A stretch of 36,873 bases of DNA from Candidatus Binataceae bacterium (GCA_024281015.1 JAMXLL010000356.1:1-36873), one strand, 5' to 3'. Shown: positions 20,262 to 29,669, numbered from the stretch's first letter. Numbers and translations are program-made. The notes: generated by a model not told the origin, from the letters alone.

Positions 20262-21047
20262 CTACTTTGCAGCCTGGCGAAACGGTGCCACAGCTTGGAC
20301 CGCACGCTCAGCTTCCCGCCTTATCATCACGAGGTCTGTGCCGTAGAGCAGGAACTGAGCGCCGCTGTCGATAACTGACTTCGCGTTCTCAGGCCGATTG
20401 ATGGCGCCTGCCGTTGCAATGCCTCGCGCTTTACACAGGGCCCGCACCCGGGCATCGGCGTCGCGCACGTGTGGGTGGCTATACTCACCCGGAACGCCAA
20501 GACTTTGCGCCAGATCCTGGTGGCCAACAAGCGCGAGATCGATGCCGGGGATCAGAATGTCGTCGAGGTTCTCGACCGCCTCGCGTGTTTCGATCAAGAC
20601 GGCAAGCAAGGTGTTGGCGTTGGCGTGAGCGACCGCGCGTGCCGGGTCGACATCTTCGTAAGCGGTGCTGGCCCCCTGGTAAATCGCCATCCCGCGCCGC
20701 CCTTCCGGGTGGTATTTCGCATACTCGACGAATCGCCGCACCTCCGCACCAGTTCTGACGTGCGGGACTATGAGGCTCTGGCATCCGGTATCGAGCATCC
20801 GAGTTACATATTGATACTGCAGGTCAGGGATACGAACGATGGGCGTAATACCGGCCGCATGCGCATGAGCGACCAGATTGACGACGGTTTCGAGATTGTA
20901 GGCGGAATGCTCGGTACAGATCATCACGAAATCCATCCCCGCCTGCGCCAGGGTGTGCACCACACCTCGTCCCTGGGTCTCCCACATAAGAGTTCCCAGG
21001 GCGATGCCACCGGACTTTAAGGTAGCTCGCAATCTATTGACCTGCAT
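20262..21047 (-). CDS. HpcH/HpaI-family aldolase
   Basis: A 261-residue class II pyruvate aldolase of the HpcH/HpaI (2,4-dihydroxyhept-2-ene-1,7-dioate aldolase) family, a TIM barrel that cleaves or forms 4-hydroxy-2-keto acids using a divalent metal. Visible motifs are GTLMWETQGRGVV, the general base His47 in ICTEHSAYN, PHVRTGAEVRRFVEYAKYHP then EGRRG, the metal glutamate in LIETREAVENLDDI, and the metal aspartate in IPGIDLALVGHQDLAQSLG. I chose ATG 21047 because GGAGGT stands 6 bases upstream; an ATG at 21074 would place that site inside the gene. It is divergent from the amidohydrolase at 21236, with a 188-bp shared upstream region. Confidence 0.92.
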   Translation of the reverse strand: MQVNRLRATLKSGGIALGTLMWETQGRGVVHTLAQAGMDFVMICTEHSAYNLETVVNLVAHAHAAGITPIVRIPDLQYQYVTRMLDTGCQSLIVPHVRTGAEVRRFVEYAKYHPEGRRGMAIYQGASTAYEDVDPARAVAHANANTLLAVLIETREAVENLDDILIPGIDLALVGHQDLAQSLGVPGEYSHPHVRDADARVRALCKARGIATAGAINRPENAKSVIDSGAQFLLYGTDLVMIRREAERAVQAVAPFRQAAK

Positions 21048-21235
21048 TGAAATACCTCCAAGGTACCTGCTCATTCGGAGCTTAGAAATTTGCGAAGATT
21101 CTAGTAAACGCCCTCCGAGAAATATTCAAAAAAAGATGTTAGTGTCGAGCGTCGGAGTTGGTCGACAGCAGCGCAGCAGCGGCGGAGCGAGTTACCTGAT
21201 CCTTACAGGGGTTATTTGGAAGGAGGGTCGGCGAG

Positions 21236-22927
21236 ATGGCCTACGATATCCTGATCGAAAATACCCAAATTTGTGATGGCTCGGGGGCACCCGCTTACCC
21301 TGGCTCGGTCGCAATTGAAGCAGGCAAGATTGCCGCGGTCGGGAAAGTCAGCGAAAGTGCCCGTCGCAAGCTTAACGGCCGCGACCTCGTCGTCGCGCCC
21401 GGTTTTATCGATCCGCACACCCATTATGATGCCCAGATCTGCTGGGACCCGCTGCTTACGTCATCGTGCTGGCACGGGATCACGACGGTCCTGATGGGAA
21501 ACTGCGGGGTAGGTATCGCCCCCTGCCGGCCGGCTGATAAAGAAGTCCTCGCCTGGGATTTGGTCAACGTTGAAGCACTGCCCTACGAGGTGCTGATTCA
21601 AGGGGCCTCGTGGGAATGGGAAAGTTTCGGCGACTATCTCGCATCCATCGCACGGCGCGGAACTGTCCTGAATACGGCTTTCCTGGTGCCGCTTTCAGCC
21701 TTGCGCTTCTACGTCATAGGCGAGCAGGCCTCGCAAAGAGCCGCAACGCCGGCGGAAATCGAACAGATGGTGCGATTGTTCCGGGAGGCGATGAACGCCG
21801 GCGCCTATGGCTTTTCGCTGAGCATGATCAAACGGCACATGGGTTTTCAGGGCAAGCCGCTTGCCAGCCGCCTGGCCGGCAAGGATGAACTGGCAGCCCT
21901 ATGCCACGTCATGAGGGAACTGAATCGCGGGGTTATCGAAATTGCCCTGATGAAGCAGATCGGGACGATGGCCGAGGATGAGCTCGATCTACTGCTTCAT
22001 CTGGCACGCGAAAGTTCCCGTCCCGTAACGTGGCTTGCGCTGCTCGACATGCCAGGACTGGGCGACGCCAACCAGCGGATCCTGGAACGCGTGCGCCCGT
22101 TTATGCAGCAAGGGCTGCGCATACCGCCCCAGGTAACGCCGCGTCCCGTCAAGATGTACTACGACCTGCGCACCCCGTCCTTGTGCGGTGAAATGCCCTC
22201 GTGGCGGCCGGCATTTAATCGTTCACGCGAGGAGCAGATCGCGCTTTATCGTTCGGATGCCTTCCGCGCGCAGTTTCGTGACGATCTGCAAGCGCGCCGC
22301 GGCGCTTTCTTCAATGGGCAGTGGGATGCAGTCACGGTCGCCAAGGTGAGCCGCAATGAGCATAAACCATTGCTCAACAAGAGCATTCGCGAGGTCGCTG
22401 AACTCCAGCGCAAGCACCCGGTAGACGCGTTTCTCGATCTCGCCATTGCGGAGAACCTGGAATTGGGCATAACCGTTCAGTTGATCAACGCCGATCAAAA
22501 CGCCGTCGCCAGACTGATTAACCAGCCAGAGGTGATGATCGGACTGTCCGATGCCGGCGCTCACGTCAGTCAGCATTGCGAAGCTGGTTCGCCCACTTAC
22601 ATGCTGCGGGAATGGGTCTACAACAATCCAGTGATGAGCTTGGAGACCGCCGTCAAGCGACTGACCTCCGAACCTGCGGATTTCCTGGGTCTGAGCAGCA
22701 AGGGGCGCGTTCGCCCCGGGCTGGATGCCGATCTCGTGATATTTGACCCGGCGAGCGTGGGGACCAAGCCATTGGAATGGGTAAATGATCTACCGGGCGG
22801 AGCGCCTCGCTTAATCGAACACTCGCAAGGAATCATCTGGAGCATAATCGGCGGCGAAGTGGTGTTCGCCAATAATGAGTATCAGGGCGTCAAGCCAGGT
22901 CGCGTGCTAAGGCCGACTGCTGATTGA
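21236..22927 (+). CDS. D-aminoacylase-like amidohydrolase
   Basis: A 563-residue metal-dependent hydrolase of the amidohydrolase superfamily, closest to N-acyl-D-amino-acid deacylases. The small beta-sandwich is built from both ends (DILIENTQICDGSG and GLDADLVIFDPASVG). The barrel has the metal motif DPHTHYD (His61, His63), the metal-bridging cysteine Cys90 in GNCGVG, and the catalytic Asp439 in SDAGAHVSQHCE. D-aminoacylases are usually 480-550 residues; this is slightly long, with an insert near residues 320-380. Many such genes in soil bacteria act on unknown amides, so the substrate is open. GGAGGG about 11 bases upstream supports the ATG. It is followed 43 bp on by a flavin monooxygenase. 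Confidence 0.9.
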   Translation: MAYDILIENTQICDGSGAPAYPGSVAIEAGKIAAVGKVSESARRKLNGRDLVVAPGFIDPHTHYDAQICWDPLLTSSCWHGITTVLMGNCGVGIAPCRPADKEVLAWDLVNVEALPYEVLIQGASWEWESFGDYLASIARRGTVLNTAFLVPLSALRFYVIGEQASQRAATPAEIEQMVRLFREAMNAGAYGFSLSMIKRHMGFQGKPLASRLAGKDELAALCHVMRELNRGVIEIALMKQIGTMAEDELDLLLHLARESSRPVTWLALLDMPGLGDANQRILERVRPFMQQGLRIPPQVTPRPVKMYYDLRTPSLCGEMPSWRPAFNRSREEQIALYRSDAFRAQFRDDLQARRGAFFNGQWDAVTVAKVSRNEHKPLLNKSIREVAELQRKHPVDAFLDLAIAENLELGITVQLINADQNAVARLINQPEVMIGLSDAGAHVSQHCEAGSPTYMLREWVYNNPVMSLETAVKRLTSEPADFLGLSSKGRVRPGLDADLVIFDPASVGTKPLEWVNDLPGGAPRLIEHSQGIIWSIIGGEVVFANNEYQGVKPGRVLRPTAD

Positions 22928-22970
22928 GCCACACAGCAGCCCGCTGAACCGCGGCAGAGAGCGCCAACTT

Positions 22971-24350
22971 ATGACGAAGGAAATTCGCCTCAACGCATTC
23001 GACATGAACTGCGTCGGCCACTTGTCGGCGGGCCTGTGGGCTCATCCGCGCGATCGCGCGTATACCTACAAAGATTTGAGCTACTGGATTGAACTCGCCA
23101 AGCTCCTGGAACGTGGCAAATTCGACGGCATCTTCCTCGCCGATGTGCTCGGCGTGTACGACGTTTATGGCGGCAATCCGAACGCCGCATTGCGGCAGTG
23201 CGCCCAGGTGCCAGTGAACGACCCGGTGCTGGTGATACCGGCAATGGCGAGTGTTACTGAGCATCTTGGCTTCGGGGTCACCTGTACACTCTCGTTTGAG
23301 CCGCCCTACCCCTTTGCACGGCGAATGTCCACGCTCGACCACCTGACCGGCGGTCGTGCCGGCTGGAATATCGTGACAGGCTACCTGGATAGCGCGGCGC
23401 GTGGTACCGGTCTCGACGCGCAGACCGCTCACGATTTGCGCTACGACATCGCCGACGAATACATGGAGGTCGTGTACAAGCTGTGGGAAGGCAGCTGGGA
23501 AGATGATGCGGTGGTCCGCGACCGTGAAAACGGGGTGTTCGCCCATCCGGAAAAGGTTCACGCCGTTAAACACGATGGCAAATATTATCGGGTAAATGCG
23601 ATCCATCTCTGCGAACCATCACCGCAGCGCACACCCGTGCTCTATCAGGCGGGAGCTTCGAGCCGTGGCCGCAGATTCGCAGCGAGGCATGCGGAGTGCA
23701 TTTTTCTTACTGGCTCAAAACGAATCGCGGCATCGACCGTTGCCGATATTCGCCGTCATGCGGTGCTTGACGGGCGCGATCCCGCGGAAATTCTGATGTT
23801 TGCCGGGATTAGCGTGATTGTCGGCCGCAGCGAGGCTGAGGCGCAGGCCAAGCTGGACGATTACCGCCGCTATATCAATCCCGAAGGCGCCCTCGCCCTG
23901 CTCTCGGGCTGGACCGGAATAGATTTTTCTAAATATGCCCTGGATGACCCGCTCAGCTATGTCAAAAACGACGCTGTAAACTCGATCGTCGAAGCGCTCA
24001 CACGTAAGGCCAACCGGAAATGGACCGTTCGCGAATTAGTTGAATATGGAGGTCTCGGAGGTCCGGCTCCGACAATTATCGGGTCGCCCAGCCAGGTGGC
24101 AGACGAGTTGGAATCTTGGATCGATGAAACAGGAGTCGACGGCTTCAACCTCGCCTACATAGTCACACCGGAAAGCTTCAGCGATTTCGTCGATCTCGTA
24201 GTGCCCGAGTTGCAGCGGCGCGGGATCTACAAACGTGAATACCGACCGGGCACACTGCGAGAAAAGCTATACGGCTCCGGCCGTTCGCGGTTGCCCGCCA
24301 ACCATCCGGCCGCCAGGCATCGTTATCCTCACGACGAGCCGCCTTGCTGA
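22971..24350 (+). CDS. NtaA/DszA/SnaA-type flavin-dependent monooxygenase
   Basis: A 459-residue FMN-dependent luciferase-like monooxygenase. Members oxidise nitrilotriacetate (NtaA), dibenzothiophene sulfone (DszA) or dimethyl sulfide (DmoA) with FMNH2 supplied by a separate reductase. Family signs are LNAFDMNCVGHLSAGLWAHP, GKFDGIFLADVLGVYD, HLTGGRAGWNIVTGYLDSA, YMEVVYKLWEGSWE and TPVLYQAGASSRGR. Length fits the subfamily (about 440-460), distinct from the short F420/FMN types in this window. No flavin reductase gene is present here. Spacing of 43 bp suggests cotranscription with the amidohydrolase, so both may act on one N-acyl or heteroatom-containing compound, which is inference. Confidence 0.93.
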   Translation: MTKEIRLNAFDMNCVGHLSAGLWAHPRDRAYTYKDLSYWIELAKLLERGKFDGIFLADVLGVYDVYGGNPNAALRQCAQVPVNDPVLVIPAMASVTEHLGFGVTCTLSFEPPYPFARRMSTLDHLTGGRAGWNIVTGYLDSAARGTGLDAQTAHDLRYDIADEYMEVVYKLWEGSWEDDAVVRDRENGVFAHPEKVHAVKHDGKYYRVNAIHLCEPSPQRTPVLYQAGASSRGRRFAARHAECIFLTGSKRIAASTVADIRRHAVLDGRDPAEILMFAGISVIVGRSEAEAQAKLDDYRRYINPEGALALLSGWTGIDFSKYALDDPLSYVKNDAVNSIVEALTRKANRKWTVRELVEYGGLGGPAPTIIGSPSQVADELESWIDETGVDGFNLAYIVTPESFSDFVDLVVPELQRRGIYKREYRPGTLREKLYGSGRSRLPANHPAARHRYPHDEPPC

Positions 24351-24433
24351 CAGTCATACTGGCGCGCGGGACATGTCGCTAGTACAGTCGCAATCACGGC
24401 ATGGGCTGTTGAGAGTGGCTGCTGACAGGTGGT

Positions 24434-24459
24434 GATGCAAGCGGCTCGCTCGCTGCATC
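24434..24459. repeat. Inverted repeat between the monooxygenase and the 1260-codon gene
   Basis: The arms GATGCAAGCG (24434-24443) and CGCTGCATC (24451-24459) pair with one bulged base around a 7-base loop. It lies just upstream of a candidate promoter. No T run follows, so it could be an operator or a weak transcript end. Confidence 0.35.
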
Positions 24460-24465
24460 CCCGGC

Positions 24466-24494
24466 TTGACAATTGGTCACGACCGCGCGATTAC
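24466..24494 (+). promoter_or_regulatory. Candidate promoter of the 1260-codon gene
   Basis: A perfect TTGACA (24466-24471) is followed at 17 bp by GATTAC (24489-24494), which matches the -10 consensus at only three bases. It is 49 bp upstream of the GTG start. This suggests the gene is transcribed on its own. Confidence 0.35.
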
Positions 24495-24542
24495 GCGCAG
24501 GAAAATTGGCTCGCAATCGATCCGAAATAAGGCGACGGGAAA

Positions 24543-27500
24543 GTGGCCGCTAGCAATGGCTCCTATCTCGGGCCGAATGCCCTTGTCCTGGCTCTGCTAG
24601 GGGCGCTCGGCGTCGGGCTCCCTGCTTTGAGATTCACCGGGGGCCTGCCGGTGAATGCCGCAGCGACTCCCGCCCCTTCAGTCGCGCCTACCCGCACGAC
24701 CGCTTCCTATTCGCACGGCGCTCTCGAACTGCTGGAACAATTTTTCGACACGGCCGCTCCACAACAAACCCGCGACAAGCCATGGCTCACGCAGGATCAG
24801 CCTGGGCTTGGGAATGAATCACTGCCGGAATCCGATCGCGAAAAACGTTTCCTCATTTCATTTCTGATTGAAACAGTGCCAGCTTCGGATTCCGCTTCGC
24901 TTCGCCATGAATTCGACACTTACTTAAATGCCATTCAAATGGCTGCCGGTCGTGCAGGTTACGTCCTGGACAGCTTCGACCTGCCGTGGCTCGGGCAGAA
25001 GGACCACAGCGGCGGCTTCCATCTCGAAGAACCGATTGAGCTTGACTTGCATGAGGCGGCAGCACCGCAAGTCAGCGGTGCAGGCAAGGGAAACTCGCCT
25101 ACGCGCCCGGGTCAAGCCGAAAACCAATCAAATCACCCTGACCCTATCGTTGCGGTGCGCCCGGCAACCAATGAGGCCAAGGCCGGGCGCGATCCTGGAG
25201 TATTGCTGTTTCGCGGCAATGGTAAGTTGAACCGCCTGCTGATCGTCTTCCTGGTAGATGAAACGCCGACTCGCGGCGTGAACAAGACGGCGCTGCGCGA
25301 TGCCCTCGACCAAATCGCATGGCTATCCGGCTGGATCAGCAGCGGCGCGCCTGCACCACAGTACCTGGTGAATGCGACCTGTAGCGCGAACCGCGCGGCA
25401 GTCGAGAGAGTCGCGGCGACCCCATGTCCTGCCGAGCATCGTGAGATTCGCATCATCGGCCCTACCTTCTCTGGGTCTGCGGTGTCGTTACGCAATAGTC
25501 TCATCGCCTGGCTTGGGGCGCACAGCATCGGCCAGGTGAAATTCAGCATTCTATCCGGCACCGCAACAGCCATCGGTGACAAGCTCGGTAGCACTCAAGT
25601 CGGAGACCCTTCCCTGGAATTCCATTCCGTGCGGATCGCGGATTCGGCAATTTGGCAATTCGTACATGGCTTTCTGCACGCTGGCGATGACGAGGCACAT
25701 CCTACGCTGGCCGTGCTTAGTGACGATACCAGCTATGGCGGGGCGGCGACGGGTCAGAAATCGGCAATCCTGCGCATAAGTTATCCCGTCCACATTTCCA
25801 ACCTCCGCGCCGCCCTGGATCGTACCGATCTGGCCAGTCCCCCCCCGGCACTCGAGCTGCATCGCCGTGACATTCCGATGACGGACGAAGGCGATCAGCC
25901 GGACAAGGATGTAATCCCTTTATTTTCAGGGCGATCCGCTACGTACGATGAACTCGTGCTCGAAAATTTACTGACAACACTGAATACGGAGCGCATCAAA
26001 TATATCGGCATTGTTGCCACCGACGTCGAGGATCTTGTTTTCCTCGCTCACGAAATCCGCCGCACGTGCCCGAACGCCGTATTGTTCACGACATCTGCCG
26101 ATCTGCGCTACGTCCACACCGATGTTAACGCTGATTTAATCGGAATGTTCGTCTTTTCGACTTATCCGTTGTTCGGATTGAATCAGGCGTGGACGTATCC
26201 GTTTACGGGCGCGTCGCAGCGGATCCTATTTCCGGGCGAGGATGCACAAGGTGTGTTCAATGCGACACTGGCGCAGCTCAACGATGTTGAGGGAATGGAA
26301 GAATACGGGGCACCATTCGCAACCAATCTTCGATCCTACAACCGTACACCCGCGCTCTGGGTCGGCGTGGTGGGTCGCGACGCTATCTGGCCGCTACGCT
26401 TCCAAATGGAGGAGGGGGTTGAGAACTTATACGCACCCCGAACCTTCCGCACCGGCACACCGGCGATGGAACTATTAAACTTTTACCCGCTGCCGTTCCA
26501 GATTGCCTTTCTCGTAATTTGCCTTGGATCTTTGATTCCCGCCGCCGCCATGCTTTGGCCGGAATTGTTTAAGGTAAGACCCATGCCACCCGGTTCTGGC
26601 CGGCCGTGGCCCGAAGCGCTGTTTGGTGATGCGGTGTTCCCGGAATTTCACCAAGAACGGTGGATGCGTGTCAGCGCTTTCCTGGGTGCCTTGCTGATCG
26701 CGCTAACAGTCGGTGTCGGCTATTTCCTCCTGCCGTTGTGCAGTGCCGGTCTGTTCGGCGGGCTGGCCCATACTATGTCACTGAGCCTGCCGGTCGCGCT
26801 GGCGACGATCCTGGCCATGCTCGTCACGATTCCCGCAACACTGGCCGCTATCACGGCGTCCCTGCGGCGAATCTGGAACGAGCCGCCCAAAACGGATCGA
26901 GGCGCTGAGCCACTTGCGAGTCTCACGCCGACCGGGGCGCAGTTCGCGCTGTTTGGCACTGCTGTCGGTTTCGTCCTGGTGGCGGCTTTCGCAATCAGTC
27001 AATGGCTGCAAGCGCCGGGTGTCACGCTGCTCAACTTCATACGAGCTTCAAATTTAGGCAACGGTGTATCTCCACTGACGCCCCTCATCTTCCTTGGGAC
27101 GGCAAATCTCTGCCTGATCGGCGGTGACTTATGGCGGCTGCGCCTCATCGAAGATTGCCGCGTCAAGTCTCCATTTCTGAACTTCGAGGCGGGGGCGCCA
27201 TCGTTCGGCGGCACGGACGCGCTTGAGGCGCGAGTAATTCATTTCCTCGAGTGTTCGCCCTGGGAATTACCTGGAACGTGGTTGCTGATTGCGTTGCTTA
27301 CCGTATCGTTCATCTATTTCGCATGCAGCCGCGGCTTACCGGTGGCTTCGATCGATGGGTGGAGTTTCAACCTGCTTTTTTTCCTTTCGGCCGGATTCAT
27401 CTATTTCTACTTCTCGATACAGCTGCTTCGATTCGGATGGTTATGGCATGCTTTGCACCGCCTTTTACGGCGTCTTTACTGGCATCCAACACGCGGTGCT

Positions 27501-28325
27501 TACTCATTGTTGCGCGTCCGCTCGCTACCGGAATCGGACACTCAGACCATCAGGCTGATTGAACCACGGCCGAGCTTGACTGCAACGGAATTTTGCCTGC
27601 AATGCGCCCGGGAAATTTTGTACCTCCTCGATCACCCGGCCGGCCAAGATGGGAACGAGGAGCGCACCTGGGGTGGACCGGAAACCGCCGAAACGCTGCG
27701 CAATAGCGTTCGTTTCGCAGAAGGTGAGATTGCCGCAGTACTGGCAGCGCAAAGGCGGCCGAACTGGCAGGCCGCAACCATGCTGCGATTGAGGGCGCAA
27801 GAAGCGATGGCGCACCTCTCGCAGCAGTTAACTAAATTGCTCGAACCGGCATGGCGATTGGTGCCGGATCGTCCGCAGCCAGGCCGCGCCGAGCGCGATC
27901 AGAAAGTTATAGAGTGGGGCAATCTGTTCGTGGCGGGCCGAGTGGTCGATTTCCTGCGCCAGGCGTTTCCGCAAATGCGGATCCTCGGTGGCTCCGCAAT
28001 GGCCGGTCTGCTCGCAATGATGCTTGCCGCCAGCGTTTATCCTTTCGTGCAGCGCGACTTGCTGTTGTGGATTAGTTGGTTCGTTTTGCTCACCGCGGTT
28101 GGAATCGGACTCACCATATTCGTTCAGATCGGGCGAAGCCGGATTATCAGCATGTTGTATGGCACTACGCCTGGCCGTTTCAATTGGGACAGTGCTTTTA
28201 CGATGCGCCTGTTGCTGTTTGGGATCATTCCGATCCTCACTTTGCTCGGTGCCCAGTATCCGAACGCGCTCGGGGGAGTCGTCTCATGGATCGGCAGACT
28301 CGTTGGCGGTGCTCCAGGTCACTAA
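24543..28325 (+). CDS. Large membrane protein with receptor-like ectodomain, function unknown
   Basis: A 1260-residue protein from GTG 24543 (GGGA about 4 bases upstream). One hydrophobic segment near residues 12-30 is a signal or anchor. Residues about 95-640 are soluble and probably extracytoplasmic. They contain two similar strands, RFLISFLIETVPA near 102 and RLLIVFLVDETPT near 230, then IRIIGPTFSGSAVSLRNSL near 302, LAVLSDDTSYGG near 390 and IKYIGIVATDVEDLVFLA near 485, the strand-helix rhythm of a type-1 periplasmic-binding-protein fold. About ten membrane helices follow (starting near 647, 708, 747, 801, 849, 912, 945, 1149, 1173, 1222), with a soluble loop at about 970-1145. No kinase, transporter or enzyme motif is seen. 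I faintly recall similar ectodomains in uncharacterised proteins of other soil bacteria. Confidence 0.85.
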   Translation: MAASNGSYLGPNALVLALLGALGVGLPALRFTGGLPVNAAATPAPSVAPTRTTASYSHGALELLEQFFDTAAPQQTRDKPWLTQDQPGLGNESLPESDREKRFLISFLIETVPASDSASLRHEFDTYLNAIQMAAGRAGYVLDSFDLPWLGQKDHSGGFHLEEPIELDLHEAAAPQVSGAGKGNSPTRPGQAENQSNHPDPIVAVRPATNEAKAGRDPGVLLFRGNGKLNRLLIVFLVDETPTRGVNKTALRDALDQIAWLSGWISSGAPAPQYLVNATCSANRAAVERVAATPCPAEHREIRIIGPTFSGSAVSLRNSLIAWLGAHSIGQVKFSILSGTATAIGDKLGSTQVGDPSLEFHSVRIADSAIWQFVHGFLHAGDDEAHPTLAVLSDDTSYGGAATGQKSAILRISYPVHISNLRAALDRTDLASPPPALELHRRDIPMTDEGDQPDKDVIPLFSGRSATYDELVLENLLTTLNTERIKYIGIVATDVEDLVFLAHEIRRTCPNAVLFTTSADLRYVHTDVNADLIGMFVFSTYPLFGLNQAWTYPFTGASQRILFPGEDAQGVFNATLAQLNDVEGMEEYGAPFATNLRSYNRTPALWVGVVGRDAIWPLRFQMEEGVENLYAPRTFRTGTPAMELLNFYPLPFQIAFLVICLGSLIPAAAMLWPELFKVRPMPPGSGRPWPEALFGDAVFPEFHQERWMRVSAFLGALLIALTVGVGYFLLPLCSAGLFGGLAHTMSLSLPVALATILAMLVTIPATLAAITASLRRIWNEPPKTDRGAEPLASLTPTGAQFALFGTAVGFVLVAAFAISQWLQAPGVTLLNFIRASNLGNGVSPLTPLIFLGTANLCLIGGDLWRLRLIEDCRVKSPFLNFEAGAPSFGGTDALEARVIHFLECSPWELPGTWLLIALLTVSFIYFACSRGLPVASIDGWSFNLLFFLSAGFIYFYFSIQLLRFGWLWHALHRLLRRLYWHPTRGAYSLLRVRSLPESDTQTIRLIEPRPSLTATEFCLQCAREILYLLDHPAGQDGNEERTWGGPETAETLRNSVRFAEGEIAAVLAAQRRPNWQAATMLRLRAQEAMAHLSQQLTKLLEPAWRLVPDRPQPGRAERDQKVIEWGNLFVAGRVVDFLRQAFPQMRILGGSAMAGLLAMMLAASVYPFVQRDLLLWISWFVLLTAVGIGLTIFVQIGRSRIISMLYGTTPGRFNWDSAFTMRLLLFGIIPILTLLGAQYPNALGGVVSWIGRLVGGAPGH

Positions 28326-28444
28326 ACTTTTAGCTCGCGCCCTTGAACACGGGCTTCGGCAGCGCCCCGCCATTGCCATCACTGCACCAGCTTAACGCAA
28401 CCGAACTTTTATCGTTCGGAGGCGATTGTGCTAAAGCTAAAATC

Positions 28445-28480
28445 TGGGCGGTGGGAACTTCATCCAGCCGAAACCGCCCA
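28445..28480. repeat. Inverted repeat upstream of the amidohydrolase
   Basis: TGGGCGGT (28445-28452) and ACCGCCCA (28473-28480) form a perfect 8-bp stem with a 20-base loop, 43 bp before the ATG at 28524. There is no T run. It may be a leader hairpin or the end of the upstream transcript. Confidence 0.3.
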
Positions 28481-28523
28481 AGCGAGTACGAAAAGTCGCC
28501 GTCAATGAAGCGAGGAACAGGCC

Positions 28524-29669
28524 ATGAACTACGAAGTCATCTCAGCCGATTGCCATATCGATTTGATTTGGCTGCCGCCCGACCTTTTTACCTCGAATGC
28601 GCGTAAGGAACTTAAGGAACGCATGCCTTATGTCGTGGATAGTTCCAAGGGTCCGCGATGGGTATCGAAGAACGGCGGCAATTTTGGCCTTATGAACGGG
28701 ATGGGTTCGGCGGGCCGGGAGTACGTACCGGGTCAGATCCATCGCTCCGATCGGATGGCTTCGACCGGCCTTTACGACGATGGCCGCAAAGGCATCCGCC
28801 GTCTGAGCGACCCGGAATTGCGCCTCAAGGATCAGGAGCGGGACGGTGTGCAAGCCGAGGTGCTCTACGGCATCCTGGGTGCCAGTATGCGTCTTAACGA
28901 TGACGAAGCGGCGACTGAGATGCTGCGGATCTATAACGACTGGCTTGCCGATTTCGGCCGCACACACCCTGACCGTTACGCCCCGCTCGCCTGCATCCCG
29001 AGTCACGACATCGATGCTGCGGTGGACGAGATAAAGCGAGTGGCCAAGCGTGGGGTGGTGCGTGGTCTTGAGATCGCCAATCGTGTCGGGATGAAAGCAC
29101 TGTACGACCCTTGGTGGAACCCGTTGTGGGAGGTCGCGGCTGAAACCCGCCTGCCTATACACTTGCACACCATCGGCGGCGGTTTGCCGGATTTCAACAA
29201 GCTGGAACCCAAGGTACAGCGGGCAGCCTTCGCTGCGGCCATTTCGAGTTTTCAGATGTATATGGCAATTCCGCTGATGTCGCTGATTTTTGCCGGGGTG
29301 TTGGAGCATCACCCGGAGATCCGGATCGTTATTGGCGAGAGTGGAATCGGTTGGATTCCCTATGTCCTCGACCACATGGATTTGGAATGGGAAGACCAGT
29401 TCAAAGATCTGGACCTCAAGATGCGGCCTAGTGAATATTGGCGGCGGCAAGGTTATGCCACGTATCAAAGCGATCGCATCGGTATCAAGATGATCGATGA
29501 GATCGGCGAGGATAACATCATGTGGGGTTCCGATTTCCCCCACCCCGACGGTGTGTGGCCGGATTCGCAGGAATATATCCAGCGCGAACTGGGCCATTTG
29601 CCCGAACGCGTGCGCCGCAAAGTGATTTGCGATAACGCAGGCAAACTTTACGGTTTCCTGCCAAATTGA
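28524..29669 (+). CDS. Amidohydrolase family 2 protein
   Basis: A 381-residue TIM-barrel enzyme of the amidohydrolase-related (Amidohydro_2; ACMSD-like decarboxylase or hydrolase) family. It starts with VISADCHIDL, giving His11 and Asp13 in the position of the HxH metal motif, so the first metal ligand pair is CHID rather than the usual HxH. Later motifs are RLPIHLHTIGG, HHPEIRIVIGESGIGWIPY and MWGSDFPHPDGVWP with Asp337. Homologues of this type are common in soil bacteria and mostly lack a known substrate. GAGGA lies 10 bases before the ATG. It stands alone on the plus strand and is followed by a strong hairpin. Confidence 0.9.
   Translation: MNYEVISADCHIDLIWLPPDLFTSNARKELKERMPYVVDSSKGPRWVSKNGGNFGLMNGMGSAGREYVPGQIHRSDRMASTGLYDDGRKGIRRLSDPELRLKDQERDGVQAEVLYGILGASMRLNDDEAATEMLRIYNDWLADFGRTHPDRYAPLACIPSHDIDAAVDEIKRVAKRGVVRGLEIANRVGMKALYDPWWNPLWEVAAETRLPIHLHTIGGGLPDFNKLEPKVQRAAFAAAISSFQMYMAIPLMSLIFAGVLEHHPEIRIVIGESGIGWIPYVLDHMDLEWEDQFKDLDLKMRPSEYWRRQGYATYQSDRIGIKMIDEIGEDNIMWGSDFPHPDGVWPDSQEYIQRELGHLPERVRRKVICDNAGKLYGFLPN

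Noticed and set aside
28542-29597. A 351-codon minus-strand frame opposite the amidohydrolase
   Set aside because: Antisense shadow of a well-supported gene; no recognisable product.
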